Source: Caballeronia sp. M1242
Lineage (GTDB): Bacteria; Pseudomonadota; Gammaproteobacteria; Burkholderiales; Burkholderiaceae
Length of the DNA stretch: 64,000 nucleotides
Direction: 5' to 3'
Assembly (NCBI RefSeq): GCF_017220215.1
Contig: NZ_CP071132.1
Coordinates: forward strand, 1-64,000
A program made the translations under genes and the position numbers. A model generated the notes under the pieces. It worked only from the letters and a program-made list of their open reading frames with translations. It made no database searches and was not told the origin of the DNA. Within the stretch, counting starts at the first letter, position 1. Each line of letters starts with the position of its first letter. Shown in pieces: positions 55,062-63,733 of this stretch.

Positions 55062-55265
55062 ATGCGCCACCGTTACGTCATTCTCGAAAAGATCGCTTTT
55101 ACGTTGCTCACGCTGTCCGCAGTCGTCGATGCCAGCTACATCACCTGGGAAGAGCACCCGAACTTCCGCGAAAACGTCACGCAATTCGTCGAGATGAGTT
55201 CGCAGCTGAATTACGCGACCGCCACGGTCGACGGCTCGACCCTGATGCCGATGGCTTTCAACTAA
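55062..55265 (+). CDS. Small protein with an N-terminal membrane helix or signal
   Basis: A 67-residue protein: hydrophobic start (ILEKIAFTLLTLSAVVDASY) and a polar tail (EHPNFRENVTQFVEMSS). AGGAAG upstream and its own promoter-like TACAAT support a real gene. It ends before a strong hairpin. Function unknown. Confidence 0.65.
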   Translation: MRHRYVILEKIAFTLLTLSAVVDASYITWEEHPNFRENVTQFVEMSSQLNYATATVDGSTLMPMAFN

Positions 55266-55280
55266 GCGATCTCGCAGTCT

Positions 55281-55304
55281 CCCGCCGCTCGTAAAAGCGG
55301 CGGG
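55281..55304 (+). terminator. Hairpin after the 67-residue protein gene
   Basis: CCCGCCGCT, six-base loop CGTAAA, AGCGGCGGG, 15 bases after the stop. No T-run, but stem and position suit a terminator. Confidence 0.65.
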
Positions 55305-55404
55305 CTCAAGCTCTCCTTCCCGCATACCCGCTATTCGGCCCGCCGTCGCACGGCGCGCGCCGCTTGTCCTATGCTGGCGGCTTCGTCCAACGCAGCCGCC
55401 GCGC

Positions 55405-56286
55405 ATGTCCACCGTTCTTCGTTCCGACGCCCTTCTCGGCGGAACTATCCTCAGCTTCGCCCGCAGCATCGGGCAGATCGTGCTCCAGCGGAACGCCGCG
55501 ACCGGCGCATTCGTGTTCGCAGGCGTGCTTTGCGCGAGCCCGCGCCTTGCCTGCGGCTTGTTGATCGGCGCGCTTGCGGGAACGGTCGTGACGATCATCA
55601 CGGAATCTGCCGATTCCCCCGCCCTGCGCGACGACCTCTACGGTTTCAACGGCGCGCTCGCCGCGTTGGCGGCCTTCACTTTCATTCGGGACGCGTCGCA
55701 GGCGGCGGCCGTCGCGATCCTCGCGGCTGTCTCTGCGACGATGCTCGCGGGCAAGCTCGCTCGCGGCCTTTCGCGCTTCAACTTGCCGATGTTGTCGAGC
55801 CCGGCGATCATCGTCACCTGGTGCTGGATGCCGCTCCTGGCCGACCGGGGCGAAGTCGGCGCGCTGGGGCCTGTCGCCAAGAGTCTCGACGCACTGATCG
55901 AGGCCGCTTTCGCGGGACTCGCGCCCATCGTGTTCGCATCCGGCGCGCTCGCGGGCGGTTTCGTCGCCGCGGGACTGCTGGCCGCGCGGCCCGCGCGCGC
56001 TGGCTGGGCGCTCGCGGGCAGCGCGTTGGGCGCGGCGCTGCACGGACTAGGCGGCGCCGACGACGCCATATTGCTGTCGGGCGCGTGCGGCTTCAACGCG
56101 GCGCTGGTGGCGCTGGCTGCCGCGCCGCTCGGCGCGCGGTATGCGTTCATCGGCATTGCGATGGCGGTGGTGATCGAGCGTATCGCGGATAGCGCGGGCA
56201 TCGCTGCGCTGACCGCGCCGTTCGTGCTCGCGTCGTGGACGGTGATTGCGCTCGCGCGGGCGTCGCGGAAAGACTGTGTCCTATAA
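55405..56286 (+). CDS. Urea transporter (UT family)
   Basis: A 293-residue membrane protein with the internal two-fold repeat of urea channels: GQIVLQRNAATGAFVFAGVL and LYGFNGALAALAAFTF in the first half, GFNAALVALAAAPLG in the second. These LxGFNxxLxxxA blocks are the family hallmark. It would let urea cross the inner membrane; no urease genes are within the window. The start at 55405 fits the family's first helix. Confidence 0.85.
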   Translation: MSTVLRSDALLGGTILSFARSIGQIVLQRNAATGAFVFAGVLCASPRLACGLLIGALAGTVVTIITESADSPALRDDLYGFNGALAALAAFTFIRDASQAAAVAILAAVSATMLAGKLARGLSRFNLPMLSSPAIIVTWCWMPLLADRGEVGALGPVAKSLDALIEAAFAGLAPIVFASGALAGGFVAAGLLAARPARAGWALAGSALGAALHGLGGADDAILLSGACGFNAALVALAAAPLGARYAFIGIAMAVVIERIADSAGIAALTAPFVLASWTVIALARASRKDCVL

Positions 56287-56435
56287 GGTCGGCTCGGGCG
56301 TCAAGCCTTGAGTACGGTGGAACGCGGACTCGGCGCGTCGCGTGGCATCGAACTACAGCACGGCGTCGGGCCAGTGTTAACGATGAGGTCAGGACGATTC
56401 GCTAACGCGCCAACCCCGGCCCACAGGAGACTCCT

Positions 56436-57212
56436 ATGTCATTCACTCACACCCCCGAGCGCCGTATCGACGAAAACGCGCCCCGTTCCGCCGCCGAAGC
56501 CGCCACGCGCGTCGAGTTGGCCGCCGCGTATCGGCTCGTCGCGCTGAACGGCTGGGACGACGTCGTCTATACGCATATTTCCGCGAGCGTGCCGGGCGAG
56601 CCGGGTCGCTTTCTGATCAATCCGTTCGGGCTCGCGTTCGACGAAGTCACCGCGTCCAACCTCGTGAAGATCGACATCGATGGCAACGTGATCGGCGAAA
56701 GCGCGCACAGCGTCAACGCCACCGGCTTCGCGCTGCACGCCGCCGTGCATGCCGCGCGCGCCGACGCCGCGTGCGTGATGCATCTGCATGTGCGCGAAGC
56801 CATCGCGGTATCGACGCAGCCGCATGGTCTGCTGCCTGCGTCGCAACACGCGATGCGCTTTCACGGCCATCTCGCGTATCACGATTACGAGGGCCTCGCG
56901 TTCTCGCCGGCCGAAGGCGAGCGGCTCGTCGCGAGCTTGGGCGCGCATCGGGCGATGCTATTGCGCAATCACGGGCCGCTCACGCTCGGGCGCACCGTCG
57001 CGGAAGCCTTTGTGCTCATGGATACGCTCGTGAAAGCGTGCGACATTCAATTGCGCGCGCTGGCCGGCGTCGGCAAGATGATCGTGCCGACGCCCGAGAT
57101 CGTGGCGCGCACGGCGGCGCAGTTGCATGACGACGACGCCATAGAAGGCGCGCTCGAATGGCCCGCGCTCTTGCGCAAGCTAGACCGCACCGATCCGTCC
57201 TACCGCAATTGA
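56436..57212 (+). CDS. Class II aldolase/adducin family protein
   Basis: A 258-residue protein with the fold's metal ligands in CVMHLHVREA and LLRNHGPLTLG, and the start RVELAAAYRLVALNGWDD followed by YTHISASVPG. Family members are sugar-phosphate aldolases, decarboxylases or of unknown activity. It is followed after 23 bases by a 4-oxalocrotonate-type tautomerase. CAGGAGAC precedes the ATG. Confidence 0.82.
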   Translation: MSFTHTPERRIDENAPRSAAEAATRVELAAAYRLVALNGWDDVVYTHISASVPGEPGRFLINPFGLAFDEVTASNLVKIDIDGNVIGESAHSVNATGFALHAAVHAARADAACVMHLHVREAIAVSTQPHGLLPASQHAMRFHGHLAYHDYEGLAFSPAEGERLVASLGAHRAMLLRNHGPLTLGRTVAEAFVLMDTLVKACDIQLRALAGVGKMIVPTPEIVARTAAQLHDDDAIEGALEWPALLRKLDRTDPSYRN

Positions 57213-57235
57213 ACGTTCAAAAGGATAACGAAGCA

Positions 57236-57421
57236 ATGCCGACTTTCAACATCCAGCTTTTCGAAGGCCGCACGGTGGAAGAGAAGCGCAAGTTCGTCGA
57301 AGCAATCACGCGAACCACGTGCGAAACGCTCGGCTGCGAGCCGGGCTCGGTGGACATCATCCTGACGGACGTGAAGCGCGAGAACTGGGCGACGGCCGGC
57401 AAGCTCTGGTCGGACCAGTAG
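57236..57421 (+). CDS. 4-oxalocrotonate tautomerase family protein
   Basis: A 61-residue tautomerase: initiator Met followed by the catalytic Pro (MPTFNIQLFEGRTVEEKRKF), then ITRTTCETLGC and VDIILTDVKRENWATAG. The usual Arg at position 11-12 is present (GRT). A frame from 57158 overlaps the aldolase gene and would bury the catalytic Pro, so the ATG at 57236 is right. Probably co-transcribed with the aldolase-like gene. Confidence 0.88.
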   Translation: MPTFNIQLFEGRTVEEKRKFVEAITRTTCETLGCEPGSVDIILTDVKRENWATAGKLWSDQ

Positions 57422-57434
57422 CCCGGCCAGAGCC

Positions 57435-57461
57435 AACGCAGCAGCATGGCGCTGCTGCGTT
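57435..57461. terminator. Hairpin between convergent tautomerase and malate synthase genes
   Basis: AACGCAGCAGC and its exact inverse complement GCTGCTGCGTT around a five-base loop. It sits between two convergent stops and probably ends transcription in both directions. Confidence 0.7.
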
Positions 57462-57472
57462 GATCCAAACGC

Positions 57473-59647
57473 TTACGACGTCTCTTTCGCAGCCAGCCGG
57501 AACTTGTGCAGGAGCGGTTCCGTGTAGCCGTTCGGCTGCGTGCGGCCTTCGAACACGAGCGCGCACGCGGCCTTGAACGCGTACGAGCTGTCGAACGCGG
57601 GCGCCATCGGACGATAGTACGGATCGGCGTCGTTCTGCTTGTCGACCACGGCGGCCATGCGTTCCAGCGTCTGGCGCACCTGCTCTTCCGTGACGATGCC
57701 ATGCCGCAGCCAGTTCGCGATGTGCTGGCTGGAAATGCGCAGCGTCGCGCGGTCTTCCATCAGGCCGACATCATGAATGTCCGGCACCTTCGAGCAGCCG
57801 ACGCCCTGATCGATCCAGCGCACCACGTAGCCGAGAATGCCCTGCGCGTTGTTCTCGATCTCGTTGCGGATATCGTCTTCCGACCACGACGGATTCTCGA
57901 CGACCGGAATCGTCAGGAGTCCGTCGAGAAGCCCGTTCTTCACGCTTTCGTAGTCGATGCTTTCCATTTCCTGCTGGACCTGCTGCACATCGACCTGATG
58001 GTAATGCAGCGCGTGCAGCGTCGCGGCGGTCGGCGACGGCACCCACGCGGTGTTCGCGCCCGCTTTCGGATGCGCGATCTTCTGTTCGAGCATCGCGTGC
58101 ATCAGGTCCGGCATCGCCCACATGCCCTTGCCGATCTGCGCGCGCCCGCGCAGGCCTGCGTTCAGGCCGACGAGCACGTTGTTGCGTTCATAGGCGCTGA
58201 TCCATGCCGACGACTTCATGTCGCCCTTGCGCATCATCGGGCCGGCTTCCATCGACGAATGCATCTCGTCGCCGGTGCGGTCCAGAAAGCCCGTGTTGAT
58301 GAACGCGACCCGCGCGCTCGCCGCCGCGATACACGCCTTGAGGTTGACGCTGGTGCGCCGTTCCTCGTCCATGATGCCCATCTTGATCGTGTGACGCGGC
58401 AGGCCGAGCAGGTCCTCCACGCGCGTGAAGAGCTCGTCCGAGAACGCCACTTCGGCAGGCCCGTGCATCTTCGGCTTCACGATGTAGATGGACCCGGTGC
58501 GCGAGTTGATCTTGTTCTTGAGATCGTGCATGGCGCCGAGCGTCGTCATCACCGCATCGAGAATGCCTTCCGGCACTTCGTTGCCGTCGCGATCGAGCAC
58601 GGCGGGGTTCGTCATCAGATGCCCGACGTTGCGAATGAACAGCAGCGAGCGGCCATGCAGCTTGAGCGTGGAGCCGTTCGGCGCGGTGTATTCGCGGTCC
58701 GGGTTCAGGCTGCGCGTGAAAGTCTTGCCGTTCTTCGTGACCTGCTCGGACAGTTGGCCCTGCATCAAGCCGAGCCAGTTGCGGTAAAGCTGCGTCTTGT
58801 CGGCGGCATCCACGGCCGCAACCGAATCTTCGCAGTCGATGATTGTGCTCACGGCCGCTTCGATCAGCAGGTCCTTGACGTGCGCCGCATCCGTCTTGCC
58901 GATGGGGTCGTTCGCATCGATCTGAATCTCGATATGCAGGTCGTTGTGCTTGAGCAGCACGGCGTGCGGCGCGCTGGCATCGCCCTGGAACCCCGCGAAC
59001 TGTTCCGGATTCGCGAGGCTGCTCTTGCCATCACGCAAGGTCACGACGAGCTGGCCGCGCTCGACGCTGTACTTCGTGGCGTCGGCATGCGAGCCGTGCG
59101 CGAGCGGCGCGTTGTCGTCGAGGAACGCGCGCGCGTAGGCGATCACTTTCGCGCCGCGCTTCGGGTTGAACTCGGCGGTGCGCTCGGCGCCGTCGCTTTC
59201 GTCGATGGCGTCGGTGCCGTAGAGCGCGTCGTACAGGCTGCCCCAGCGCGCGTTCGCGGCGTTGAGCGCATAGCGCAGATTCGACAGCGGCACGACGAGC
59301 TGCGGGCCGGCCTGCTCGGCGATCTCACGGTCCACGTTCGCCGTGGTCGCGCGCACATGCGCGGGCGCGGGAACGATATAGCCGATCTCCTCCAGGAACT
59401 TGCGATACGCGCGCAGATCGCGCACCGGGCCGGGATGGCTGCGGTGCCAGTTATCGAGTTCGCTCTGCATGCGGTCGCGTTCGGCGAGCAACGCGCGGTT
59501 CTTCGGCGCGAGGTCGTGCACGAGTGCATCGAACCCTTGCCAGAAGGCTGCGGCATCGACGCCCGTGCCGGGAATCGCTTCTTCTTCGACGAACTGGGCG
59601 AGGCTCGATGCGACCTTCAGGCCGTGCTGTTGAATCATGTCGTTCAT
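57473..59647 (-). CDS. glcB: Malate synthase G
   Basis: A 724-residue enzyme joining glyoxylate and acetyl-CoA to malate. Length is that of the G isoform (the A isoform is about 530). Landmarks are SLYDALYGTDAI, HNDLHIEIQIDAND, IIDCEDSVAAVDAADK, RSLLFIRNVGHLMTNP, MHGPAEVAFSDELF, KMGIMDEERRTSVNLK and GKGMWAMPDLM. The ATG at 59647 has GGAGTG upstream; a GTG six bases earlier is the alternative. No glycolate oxidase genes are adjacent, so it stands as a single gene of glyoxylate use. Confidence 0.95.
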   Translation of the reverse strand: MNDMIQQHGLKVASSLAQFVEEEAIPGTGVDAAAFWQGFDALVHDLAPKNRALLAERDRMQSELDNWHRSHPGPVRDLRAYRKFLEEIGYIVPAPAHVRATTANVDREIAEQAGPQLVVPLSNLRYALNAANARWGSLYDALYGTDAIDESDGAERTAEFNPKRGAKVIAYARAFLDDNAPLAHGSHADATKYSVERGQLVVTLRDGKSSLANPEQFAGFQGDASAPHAVLLKHNDLHIEIQIDANDPIGKTDAAHVKDLLIEAAVSTIIDCEDSVAAVDAADKTQLYRNWLGLMQGQLSEQVTKNGKTFTRSLNPDREYTAPNGSTLKLHGRSLLFIRNVGHLMTNPAVLDRDGNEVPEGILDAVMTTLGAMHDLKNKINSRTGSIYIVKPKMHGPAEVAFSDELFTRVEDLLGLPRHTIKMGIMDEERRTSVNLKACIAAASARVAFINTGFLDRTGDEMHSSMEAGPMMRKGDMKSSAWISAYERNNVLVGLNAGLRGRAQIGKGMWAMPDLMHAMLEQKIAHPKAGANTAWVPSPTAATLHALHYHQVDVQQVQQEMESIDYESVKNGLLDGLLTIPVVENPSWSEDDIRNEIENNAQGILGYVVRWIDQGVGCSKVPDIHDVGLMEDRATLRISSQHIANWLRHGIVTEEQVRQTLERMAAVVDKQNDADPYYRPMAPAFDSSYAFKAACALVFEGRTQPNGYTEPLLHKFRLAAKETS

Positions 59648-59793
59648 GGGCACTCCGGCTGATTGCTGCTTAAAAGAATAGGGGCGGGGTGGCTTATGGT
59701 AGCGCGGATCGAGGGCGGGATCGAATCTTGACCGCGCGCAAGCGATGTGCCTGCGCGGGCAGCGGTAGATTGCCGAAGAGGGATGTGAGATCA

Positions 59794-59831
59794 GCCCGGC
59801 CCGTCGCCGGCAACGCGCGACCGGGCCGGGC
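59794..59831 (-). terminator. Hairpin after the paoABC-like operon
   Basis: GCCCGGCCCG and CGGGCCGGGC flank an 18-base loop, five bases beyond the stop of the molybdopterin subunit gene. Confidence 0.6.
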
Positions 59832-59836
59832 GATGA

Positions 59837-62074
59837 CTACGCGCCGAGCAGATCCTCGATCATGACCGGCAGTTTCCGGACTCGCACGCCGGTCGCGTGA
59901 TAGACCGCTCCGGTGATGGCCGCCGCGATGCCCGCCAGCCCGATCTCCGCGATACCCCGCGCGCCGAGTTCGTTGAACACCGTGTCCGGATGATCGAGGA
60001 AGGTCACATCGAGGCGGGGCGTGTCCGCATGCGTCGCGACGACGTAATCGGCCAGATTGTTGTTGACCGGCGCGCCGCTGCGCTCGTCATAGACCGTGTG
60101 CTCGAAAAGCGCCATGCCGACGCCCATCACCACCGCGCCTTCCACCTGATTGCGCGCGGCACGCGGATTCAGAATCTTGCCGCCGTCGATCACGGTGACC
60201 ACGCGGCTCACGCGCAGCCGCGCCGTCTCCGGCTCCCACGTCACTTCCGCGAAATGCGCGCCGTACGAGTGAATGGACCACTTCTTCTTGAGCGGGTCGT
60301 CGAAGCCGCCTTCCGCGCTCGCGCTGCCCGACGCCGCGTGCATGCGCGCCGCCTCCAGAATGCGCGGGAACGGCACGCCGTTCTCCGGCGCTTCGTTCTT
60401 GCGATGCACGCGCGCGTGGCCGAACGCGAGTTCGTCCGCTTTCGCGCCCGCAAACGGCGAGCCCTCCGCCGCCGCTGCGCGCGAGAGCACCATCTGGATG
60501 GCGGCGCGCGTGGCGTCCATCACGGCCGGGATCACCGATGCCGTCGCCGCCGATCCGCCGGAGATCGGGCCGACGGGCAACGCGGTATCGCCGAGGCCGA
60601 CTTCGATCTTGTCGAGCGCGATGCCCGTCTGCTCCGCGACGAGCTGCGCGAGGATGGTGTACGTACCGGTGCCGATGTCCTGCGTGCCGCACACCACGCG
60701 CGCCGTGCCGTCCGCGCGAAGATCGACGCTCGCTTCCGCCGAGAAGCGCAGCCCCGGCCAGCTGCACGCGCCGACGCCCCAGCCGAGCGTGAGTCCGTCG
60801 CGCTTCATCGAGCCGACTTCCGGCGTGCGCTGCGACCAGCCGAAACGTTCCGCGCCCGTCTTCAGGCATTCGACGAGATGCCGCGACGAGAACGGCAAGC
60901 CGCTGCTTTCATCGACGGTCGGTTCGTTGCGCAGGCGCAATTCGACCGGGTCCATCTTCAGCGCGATGGCGAGCTCGTCCATCGCCGATTCCAGCGCGTA
61001 GAGGCCGGGCACCGCGCCCGGGCCGCGCATCGACGTAGGCGAGCCGACGTGGCGCTTGACCGTGCCGCCCGTCACGCGCAGGTTCGCCGTGCTGTACATG
61101 TGTGGCGTGGCTTCGCCGCAGTCTTCGGTGTAGTCGTCGGCGAGCGCGCTGTGATTCAGAAAGTCGTGCTGCAAGGACACGAGCTTGCCATCCTGCGTCG
61201 CCGCGAGCCGCACGCGCTGCTGCGTCACCGGACGATGCCCCACGTTCTGGAACATCATCTTGCGGCTCACGACGAGCTTCACGGGCCGGCCGGTCAGACG
61301 CGTCGCGGCGGCGGCGAGCAGCGAATGCGGCCACATCCACAGCTTGCCGCCGAAGCCCGAGCCGAGATAGCGCGAGATCACGCGCACCTTCTCTTTCGGC
61401 ACGCCGAGCATCTGCACGAGCGTCCCGCGATGATTGGACACCGCCTGACTCGTCTCGTAGAACGTATAGTCCTGGCCGTCCCACTGCGCGATGGTCGAAT
61501 GCAACTCGATCGGATTATGCGTCTCGACGGGCGTGACATACGTCTCGTCGATCTTCACGGGCGCGCTGGCGAACGCGCTGTCCGGATCGCCGCGTTCGCT
61601 CGCGACCTTGGGCGCCTTGTCGGGTGTCAGCGTCGCGCTGACATCGTGCGGCGCGACCTCGTAGCCGACCTTGATCGCAGCGGCCGCCGCGCTCGCGGCT
61701 TCGAACGTGACCGCGATCACGCATGCGACGTATTGCCCGTAATAACGGATGACGTCGTCTTCGAACGGCGGGCGCTGTTCATCGACATAACCGTTCTCGA
61801 ACGAGTTGCCGGGTATGCGATACAGACGCCCGATATTGCCGCGATGCAGAACGAGCTTCACGCCCGGCATCGCTTCGGCGGCGGCGAATTCGAGCGACGT
61901 GATCCTGCCGCTCGCGATGCTGCTGCAGACCGGCACGGCGTACAGCATGCCGGGCAGATCGACATCGGATGTATAAGTCGCGCGGCCGCAGACCTTGAGC
62001 GGTCCGTCGATGCGCGACTGCGGCCGTCCGATGACGCCGTTCGGTGACGGCTGAATGTCTGGCGCAGTGGACAT
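59837..62074 (-). CDS. paoC: Aldehyde oxidoreductase, molybdopterin-binding subunit (PaoC-like)
   Basis: A 745-residue large subunit of the xanthine oxidase family. Substrate and cofactor landmarks are GRATYTSDVDLPGMLYA, the GSGFGGK loop, MRGPGAVPGLYALESAMDEL and a catalytic Glu in GARGIAEIGLAG near the end. The YagR/PaoC type with separate FAD and Fe-S subunits fits the gene order. It would oxidise aldehydes, often aromatic, to acids. It needs MCD-type molybdenum cofactor; no PaoD-like maturation gene is seen in the window. Confidence 0.9.
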   Translation of the reverse strand: MSTAPDIQPSPNGVIGRPQSRIDGPLKVCGRATYTSDVDLPGMLYAVPVCSSIASGRITSLEFAAAEAMPGVKLVLHRGNIGRLYRIPGNSFENGYVDEQRPPFEDDVIRYYGQYVACVIAVTFEAASAAAAAIKVGYEVAPHDVSATLTPDKAPKVASERGDPDSAFASAPVKIDETYVTPVETHNPIELHSTIAQWDGQDYTFYETSQAVSNHRGTLVQMLGVPKEKVRVISRYLGSGFGGKLWMWPHSLLAAAATRLTGRPVKLVVSRKMMFQNVGHRPVTQQRVRLAATQDGKLVSLQHDFLNHSALADDYTEDCGEATPHMYSTANLRVTGGTVKRHVGSPTSMRGPGAVPGLYALESAMDELAIALKMDPVELRLRNEPTVDESSGLPFSSRHLVECLKTGAERFGWSQRTPEVGSMKRDGLTLGWGVGACSWPGLRFSAEASVDLRADGTARVVCGTQDIGTGTYTILAQLVAEQTGIALDKIEVGLGDTALPVGPISGGSAATASVIPAVMDATRAAIQMVLSRAAAAEGSPFAGAKADELAFGHARVHRKNEAPENGVPFPRILEAARMHAASGSASAEGGFDDPLKKKWSIHSYGAHFAEVTWEPETARLRVSRVVTVIDGGKILNPRAARNQVEGAVVMGVGMALFEHTVYDERSGAPVNNNLADYVVATHADTPRLDVTFLDHPDTVFNELGARGIAEIGLAGIAAAITGAVYHATGVRVRKLPVMIEDLLGA

Positions 62075-62115
62075 AAGTCGGTTCCTCCATCGGGTTCAGA
62101 CGGGTTCAGACGGAT

Positions 62116-63120
62116 TCAGGACGCTTGCGTGGCGAGCTTCAGCGCATGCACGATGCAGCGCCGCGCCAGTTCCACCTTGAAGGCGTTGCCGCTTTGCGGC
62201 TTCGCGTCGGCGAGCGCGGCATCGGCGGCGCGGCGGAAGGCCGCTTCGTCGGGCGCGGCGTTCAGCAGTTCGTTTTCGGCTTCGCGCGCGCGCCACGGCT
62301 TCGTCGCGACGCCGCCCAGGCCCACGCGAACATGCCCGATGCGTCCGTCGCTCACGCCGATCACAATGGCCGCCGACGCCAGCGCGAATTCGTACGAAGC
62401 GCGGTCGCGCAACTTCAGATACAGCGAACGCGTGCCCGCGACAGGCGGCGGCAGCGTCACGTGCGTGATGAGATCGCCGGGTTCGAGCACCGTCTCGCGA
62501 TCGGGCGTCGAACCCGGCAGCAGATGAAAGTCGTCGAATGCGATCGCGCGTTGGCCTCGCGCGCCTTCGACGTGAACCGTCGCTTCGAGCGCGGCGAGCG
62601 CCACGTTCATGTCCGACGGATTGCTCGCGATGCACGCTTCGCTCGTGCCGAGAATCGCCTGCGTGCGGTTGAAGCCGCCGATCGCGGAGCAGCCGGTGCC
62701 CGGCTCGCGCTTGTTGCACGGCGACGCGGTATCGCGGAAATAGACGCAGCGCGTGCGCTGCAACAGATTGCCGCCGGTCGTCGCCATGTTGCGTAGCTGA
62801 ACGGATGCGCCCGACAGGACCGCCTGCGAAAGCGCCGCATAACGCTCGCGTATCAGCGGATGATGCGCGAGATCCGAATTGCGCGAGGTCGCGCCGATGC
62901 GCACGCCGCCGTCGTCCGTCGCTTCGATCTTGTCGAGCGGCAAACGGCTGATATCGACGATACGCGCGGGCTGTTCGACGTTGAGCTTCATCAGGTCGAT
63001 GAGCGTCGTGCCGCCCGCGAGAAAGCGCACTTCCGCGCCTTGCTGCGCGGTATGCGCGGCCGCGCCCGCGTGGATGGCATCGGGCAGGTCGCGCGCGCGG
63101 GAAAGCTGGAACAGTTCCAT
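62116..63120 (-). CDS. paoB: Aldehyde oxidoreductase, FAD-binding subunit (PaoB-like)
   Basis: A 334-residue subunit of the CO-dehydrogenase flavoprotein family: VRFLAGGTTLIDLMKLNVEQ, IGATSRNSDLAHHP and MATTGGNLLQRTRC. It contains the extra cysteine-bearing loop RTRCVYFRDTASPCNKREPG...CSAIGG that in E. coli PaoB holds a [4Fe-4S] cluster. It passes electrons from the molybdenum and Fe-S centres to its FAD. It lies 10 bases after PaoA and about 40 before PaoC, in one operon. Confidence 0.9.
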   Translation of the reverse strand: MELFQLSRARDLPDAIHAGAAAHTAQQGAEVRFLAGGTTLIDLMKLNVEQPARIVDISRLPLDKIEATDDGGVRIGATSRNSDLAHHPLIRERYAALSQAVLSGASVQLRNMATTGGNLLQRTRCVYFRDTASPCNKREPGTGCSAIGGFNRTQAILGTSEACIASNPSDMNVALAALEATVHVEGARGQRAIAFDDFHLLPGSTPDRETVLEPGDLITHVTLPPPVAGTRSLYLKLRDRASYEFALASAAIVIGVSDGRIGHVRVGLGGVATKPWRAREAENELLNAAPDEAAFRRAADAALADAKPQSGNAFKVELARRCIVHALKLATQAS

Positions 63121-63130
63121 GTCGCGCTCC

Positions 63131-63733
63131 TCAGCCTTTGTTGCCGCGCACGGACTGAATCGCCGCGACGATGTTCTGATAGGCGCCGCAACGGCACAGA
63201 TTGCCGCTCATGGCTTCGCGCACGTCTTCGTCGTTCGGGCCGATGGGTTCGTCGAGCAGCGCGACTGCCGACATCAACTGGCCGGCGGTGCAATAGCCGC
63301 ACTGATAGCCGTCGCATTCGACGAAAGCCGCCTGTAGCGGATGCAGCGCTTCCACTTCGCCGATGCCTTCGATGGTGGTGATCGCATCGCCGTCGTGCGC
63401 GGCAGCGAGGCACAGACACGAGTTCACGCGGCGTCCGTTGACATGCACCGTGCATGCGCCGCATTGCCCGTGATCGCAGCCTTTTTTCGTGCCGGTGAGG
63501 TGCAGATGCTCGCGCAATGCGTCGAGCAGTGTCGTGCGCGGATCGAGCGACAGCGTGATGCTGCGGCCGTTCACGGTCAGCGTGACGCTGGCGTTCGCAT
63601 CGCTCGACTTGGTCGATGGCGGCGTGAGCACTTCGGCCGGCGCGGCGTGCGTGGCGGAGTCTGTTTCATGAACGCGAGGCGGCGTGCGCGGCATGATGCG
63701 CGTGGCGTTCGATTGAGGGACGGGGTGTTGCAT
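63131..63733 (-). CDS. paoA: Aldehyde oxidoreductase, [2Fe-2S] subunit (PaoA-like) without Tat signal
   Basis: A 200-residue subunit with two [2Fe-2S] clusters: KKGCDHGQCGACTVHVNG and SCLC for the first, YQCGYCTAGQ and NLCRCGAYQN for the second. E. coli PaoA begins with a twin-arginine signal that carries the complex to the periplasm. Here the first 45 residues are polar and Pro-rich, with no Arg-Arg-x-Phe-Leu-type motif and no hydrophobic core. The ribosome binding site AAAAGGAG before the ATG at 63733 fixes the start, so the signal is not hidden upstream. The complex is probably cytoplasmic. Confidence 0.88.
   Translation of the reverse strand: MQHPVPQSNATRIMPRTPPRVHETDSATHAAPAEVLTPPSTKSSDANASVTLTVNGRSITLSLDPRTTLLDALREHLHLTGTKKGCDHGQCGACTVHVNGRRVNSCLCLAAAHDGDAITTIEGIGEVEALHPLQAAFVECDGYQCGYCTAGQLMSAVALLDEPIGPNDEDVREAMSGNLCRCGAYQNIVAAIQSVRGNKG

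Noticed and set aside
57506..62047. Very long plus-strand frames opposite malate synthase and the molybdopterin subunit
   Set aside because: Shadow frames rich in Arg, His and Val; both minus-strand genes are unmistakable.
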